Assembly (NCBI GenBank): GCA_009760855.2
Contig: WPIO01000046.1
Span: 1,491,001 to 1,555,000 of the forward strand
DNA from: Cristatella mucedo
Lineage: Eukaryota; Bryozoa; Phylactolaemata; Cristatellidae
Length of the DNA: 64,000 nucleotides
Direction: 5' to 3'
Made by a program: the position numbers and the translations under genes. Position 1 is the stretch's first letter, and each line of letters begins with the position of its first letter. A model generated the notes under the pieces. It was not told where the DNA came from and did no database searches. It was given only the letters and a program-made list of their open reading frames with translations. Positions 60,731-64,000 of this stretch are shown piece after piece.

Positions 60731-60978
60731 GCCCTGCCGGCCAACCAGCTGCTCGAAGCTGCTTCAGCTGCGAGCAGAGCAGCTGCCACTCTCTACTCCT
60801 CTGCTCCTGCAGCTAGTTTCGGTGGCAAGAGAAAGTAGAGCGGGATAGTCAGTCTGAAAAAGAAGACAGCAGGGCGGTAGACATCTGGACAAGACTTTGA
60901 GAAAGATGCTGCCACAGATGGCCGAAAGCAAGTGCTAGAAAGACAGCGATAGGGAGACAAAGAGAAAGATGGAATCGA

Positions 60979-60984
<6 letters not shown>

Positions 60985-61045
<61 letters not shown>

Positions 61046-61062
61046 ATTGGAGATAGAGAAAT

Positions 61063-61151
<89 letters not shown>

Positions 61152-61219
61152 CAGAGAGTAGGGCAAAGAGAGATAGAGAGACAGACAGAGACCGATAGAG
61201 AGACAGACAGACAGAGGTA

Positions 61220-61305
<86 letters not shown>
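60985..61305. repeat. (GA)n block, three long tracts
   Basis: GA tracts at about 60,985-61,040, 61,070-61,150 and 61,218-61,304, separated by short linkers. Serine/leucine open frames here are repeat translations. Confidence 0.97.
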
Positions 61306-61308
<3 letters not shown>

Positions 61309-61309
61309 T

Positions 61310-62445
61310 AAGAAGGTAGGAGATAGAGATAGTATTAGAGAATAGAAAGTCAGACTGATACACGGGCAGAGGACAACGGACGTGATTGCCAGGTGCATCG
61401 CAAGCAGCTGTTAACGAATTCTACTCGCCGACTTGATGGTTTTTTGCGACATCTTGGTGTAGTTGATGATGATGCCGTTAGGTCATGCAAAAAATGCGCA
61501 TTTGTGTGTGAACACGTGTTCGTTCACACATGTGTGAGCATGCTTGTGTGCTTTCGCTGATTTGCTTCTGGCTGCTGCTGCTACTGCCAGGGCACACGTT
61601 TTTGTTTGAACTTGGCAGGAGTGCAGATGGTCTTGATGTACATTTTACTTTGTATATAACAAAATAGTGTACTGTTTTCAAGCTGCTTCTGCTACATCAC
61701 TGCTTTAATGGCAAGAAGAAGCTCCAGCAATTGAGTTATGTGAGCGACTCGTTAGGTGTAATGGCGCTAGTAGAGTTGCGATGGGTCAGGGACACTGTCA
61801 AATGAACAGTGGTCGTAGATTCTGTGACAGGTACTTGGCAAGCCTGGGTCTTCGTGGAGCTGCCTTCATTGCTTCTGCTATGCAGGTGTATATACTTCCA
61901 AGTTAAGCATGGAACGACTTGCAACAGGTGGATGCAAAATACGATGCCCTAAAAGTCCAGCCCTTGACGTTTGTGCTCATACAAAATATTCAGTTCTATT
62001 TAGTCCTGATAAAATATAAGTAGCCCAATCTGCCCGCTGATACTATGTGATCTGCATGAAGGCAGATCCTTACTGGTGCCTGTATGTGCCAATCCTTGGG
62101 CGATTTCGGTTGTGGAGGGCTCTGTGGATCCTGCCCTTACTCAATCTTACACTCATAGTCGTGTCGGATCTTTCATTTGATGTACTAATCAGTGCTGATA
62201 TGGGCAGCCATCTAAAAGCAGGATATGTTCGACTGCTTGGTGATCTGCAGACAATGACTACAGCTCTCTTTTGCAAATGGGAATATGCATAGATTAATTT
62301 AGGTGATAACGTGATGGTCTGGATAGTAGTTCTGAGTTTTGCCCATCATACGATGGAGGTTTATGTATAATAGTGAGTTTACATGCACCTAAACACATGC
62401 ACGGATATGCAAGTGCACGTGTGTCGCACGCATGCATGTGTGTTG
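61310..62445. other. No recognisable gene
   Basis: Short open frames only; the 81-codon frame at 62,047-62,292 shows no domain I can name. Confidence 0.35.
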
Positions 62446-62466
62446 TGTGTATATGTGTGTGTGCGC

Positions 62467-62501
<35 letters not shown>

Positions 62502-62507
62502 TGTATG
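62446..62507. repeat. (GT)n microsatellite
   Basis: GT repeat with a CTTGTG interruption, in a wider GT/TG-rich stretch. Confidence 0.95.
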
Positions 62508-62509
62508 TA

Positions 62510-64000
62510 AGGGCATGTATGCATGAGCGTGAGTGTTTGTGCATGCTTGGATGTGTGCACCGCTTCTCAGGTAGCTCCTTTCACTGATGGGCCCCTATTG
62601 CTTGCCAACTTCACAAGGATTGCTCCAGAGACCGTCAATGCACGTCCTTCCTTTGTCGAATGAGAGCCATGTGAAAACTGTGAAGGCTTTGTTCAGGCTG
62701 CACGAGCCTGGCTGTCTGCTTGGTGTCTTTCGTTGCAAGCCGTTAGCTGCCTTACATTCGACAGCTCGACCGGGATGTCAACTTCTCTTCTCGTTGTTTT
62801 TGCATTCCCTCGTGGTGTGGAGACCTCTTCTTGGTGCTCTCTTTCTTGGTGTTCTTGCTCTCTGCCACTTTCATGCTTCCGAGGTAGGCTCAAGCTTGCA
62901 GTGAGACGCTGAAGGCTCAATAGTGTAACAACCAGTTTGTTTTGTGCCAATACCGCCCACCATATTCTTTCGATGACCGCCTCTACTGATAGAGGCTGTT
63001 GCTCTGTCAGATGACGGGATGAGGTCTACCTCTGGGGGAGAGCAAGGATACAAGTCGAATTCAGTCGGATGCAGTAGAATTTTCAAAACCAAGGCACCTG
63101 CAAAGTCGACCCTGTAGATTAAGGCCCCCATTGCTTGTCTTCCTGTGAGGTGACCTTCAAAGCAGTTAAGGTTAAGAAGGCACATGACTGCCCTTTAGGA
63201 TAAATGCATTCCTCAGCAGTGGTCAGGCTGATAGTACTGCCCTCACCAATGCTACTACTGCTGGGTTCTGGCTAAGAGATAGAAAAAATGACCCGGTCGA
63301 GTCAGGCCGAAAAGTGCTGCTTGCTGAGTGGTGCCGTGCGGCTGGCAGAAGCTGCAGCTCATTAAAAGGCAGCAGCACCTGCAGGTGATCGGCTTAGATC
63401 GTGGAACCGGCATATTAGCATGTCATATGCTTTCAGTGCTGGCAGTCATCAGGTCACGTACCAGAGACTGCTGCATGTAGAAACGAACCGATCCTAGCTA
63501 CTGGCGTGCCTGATCTATACTTTTATAAGTTTCAGAACTCTCGCTGAGGACGAAGACCGGTGATTGGAGCGACGAGTCTGTCTCTGAACCTATAGGTGAG
63601 GGCTCGAGTTTCACTTTGCCCTGCGCCACTCGCACTCTCCCTGTCGTGCCCTCGCTTGTGTCGATGAGCGTGAGCGATCATTTGCTTCTCAAAAAAGAAG
63701 ACCGACATTGCACGGGGCAACCAGCACTAGGCAACAAACACCCAACCTCAGATCAGAAGAGAGCTGGCACGAATGTAAAATAAAGAGCATGCATGGTCGT
63801 GGGCATTCTATAAAACTGCTGGCGTGTCTTTCTAGTCTCTTCGTCGAATGTGTCATGCCTTGCGCTGCCGGCGAATGTAGAATCATCTGTGGACGAATTG
63901 GCACACTTGCACTGATGAGTTAAGTGAAAGCTCCTGTAGCACTTAAATGGCCATACACTGCTGCTGTCGCATGCAGTACTGCCATTTCAGTGTTACAAGT
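62510..64000. other. No recognisable feature
   Basis: No domain, repeat family or simple repeat is evident to the end of the window. Probably ONECUT intron. Confidence 0.35.

Larger units (their letters stand above)
49758..64000 (+). other. ONECUT intron (5' part, at least 14.2 kb)
   Basis: Phase 1. No frame in it encodes a homeodomain (no FFMNARRR-like helix 3 in any listed frame). Mostly GC-rich with many microsatellites; AT-rich islands occur near 53.66-53.87, 54.90-55.00, 55.90-55.95 and 57.95-58.03 kb. The stretch 62.6-64.0 kb shows nothing I recognise. Confidence 0.75.

Noticed and set aside
60793-61398. 201-codon Ser/Leu-rich frame
   Set aside because: Translation of three (GA)n tracts; the same strings appear in every CT/GA repeat in the window.
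62047-62292. 81-codon frame with hydrophobic stretch
   Set aside because: It resembles nothing I can name, and its antisense frame is equally open.

Overview
The window is eukaryotic and almost certainly from an invertebrate animal. Coding exons are short, bounded by GT/AG splice sites and separated by kilobase introns. Two genes are recognised firmly, and both are animal developmental genes: a LIX1/LIX1-like (Lowfat family) gene, complete from start to stop, and the first coding exon of a ONECUT (HNF6-type) cut-homeobox gene. The phylum cannot be fixed from the sequence. The repeat load (CR1/L2-like LINEs ending in (ATT)n, tRNA-derived SINEs, long CT/GA and CA/GT microsatellites) resembles that of several large invertebrate genomes.

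Layout. 1-2.5 kb: LINE debris. 2,541-6,091 (+): two exons in matching phase that look like the 3' end of a TPR-containing FKBP-type immunophilin, with a Tc1/mariner relic and SINEs in the intron. 6.2-20 kb: intergenic and repeat-rich, holding LINE copies of two families and a broken FLYWCH/MULE DNA transposon (10.26-12.42 kb) that is itself interrupted by an 892-bp MITE with a clean 8-bp target duplication. 20,418-40,567 (+): LIX1L, four coding exons over 20 kb; the splice phases join without a frame break into a 277-residue protein. Its 14-kb third intron holds LINEs, SINEs, a Tc1 end and CT tracts. 40.6-46 kb: LINE/SINE graveyard and a compound CA/TA/TATG microsatellite. 46.0-49.85 kb: a CpG-rich island with the ONECUT 5' region, then the ONECUT exon at 48,647-49,757, which carries the N-terminal motifs and the CUT domain. 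49.76-64 kb: the ONECUT intron. No homeobox exon is seen, so it must lie beyond the window. This intron is dominated by microsatellites but also has AT-rich islands that could be regulatory, one carrying an inverted pair of HNF4-like motifs.

Two layers stand out beyond the genes. First, a LINE family and one set of tRNA-derived SINEs share the same 3' hairpin and (ATT)n tail, which fits a LINE/SINE mobilisation pair; a second SINE family carries a different conserved tail. One shared tail has been split by a (GA)n expansion inside its hairpin, which shows a microsatellite arising from a transposon end. Second, the nested MULE/MITE pair has terminal arrays of about 14-bp iterated motifs, and the host transposase reading frame is exactly continuous once the insert and one target copy are discounted. 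Nothing points to an operon, CRISPR array or prokaryotic system. Most long open frames in this window are microsatellite translations or shadows.
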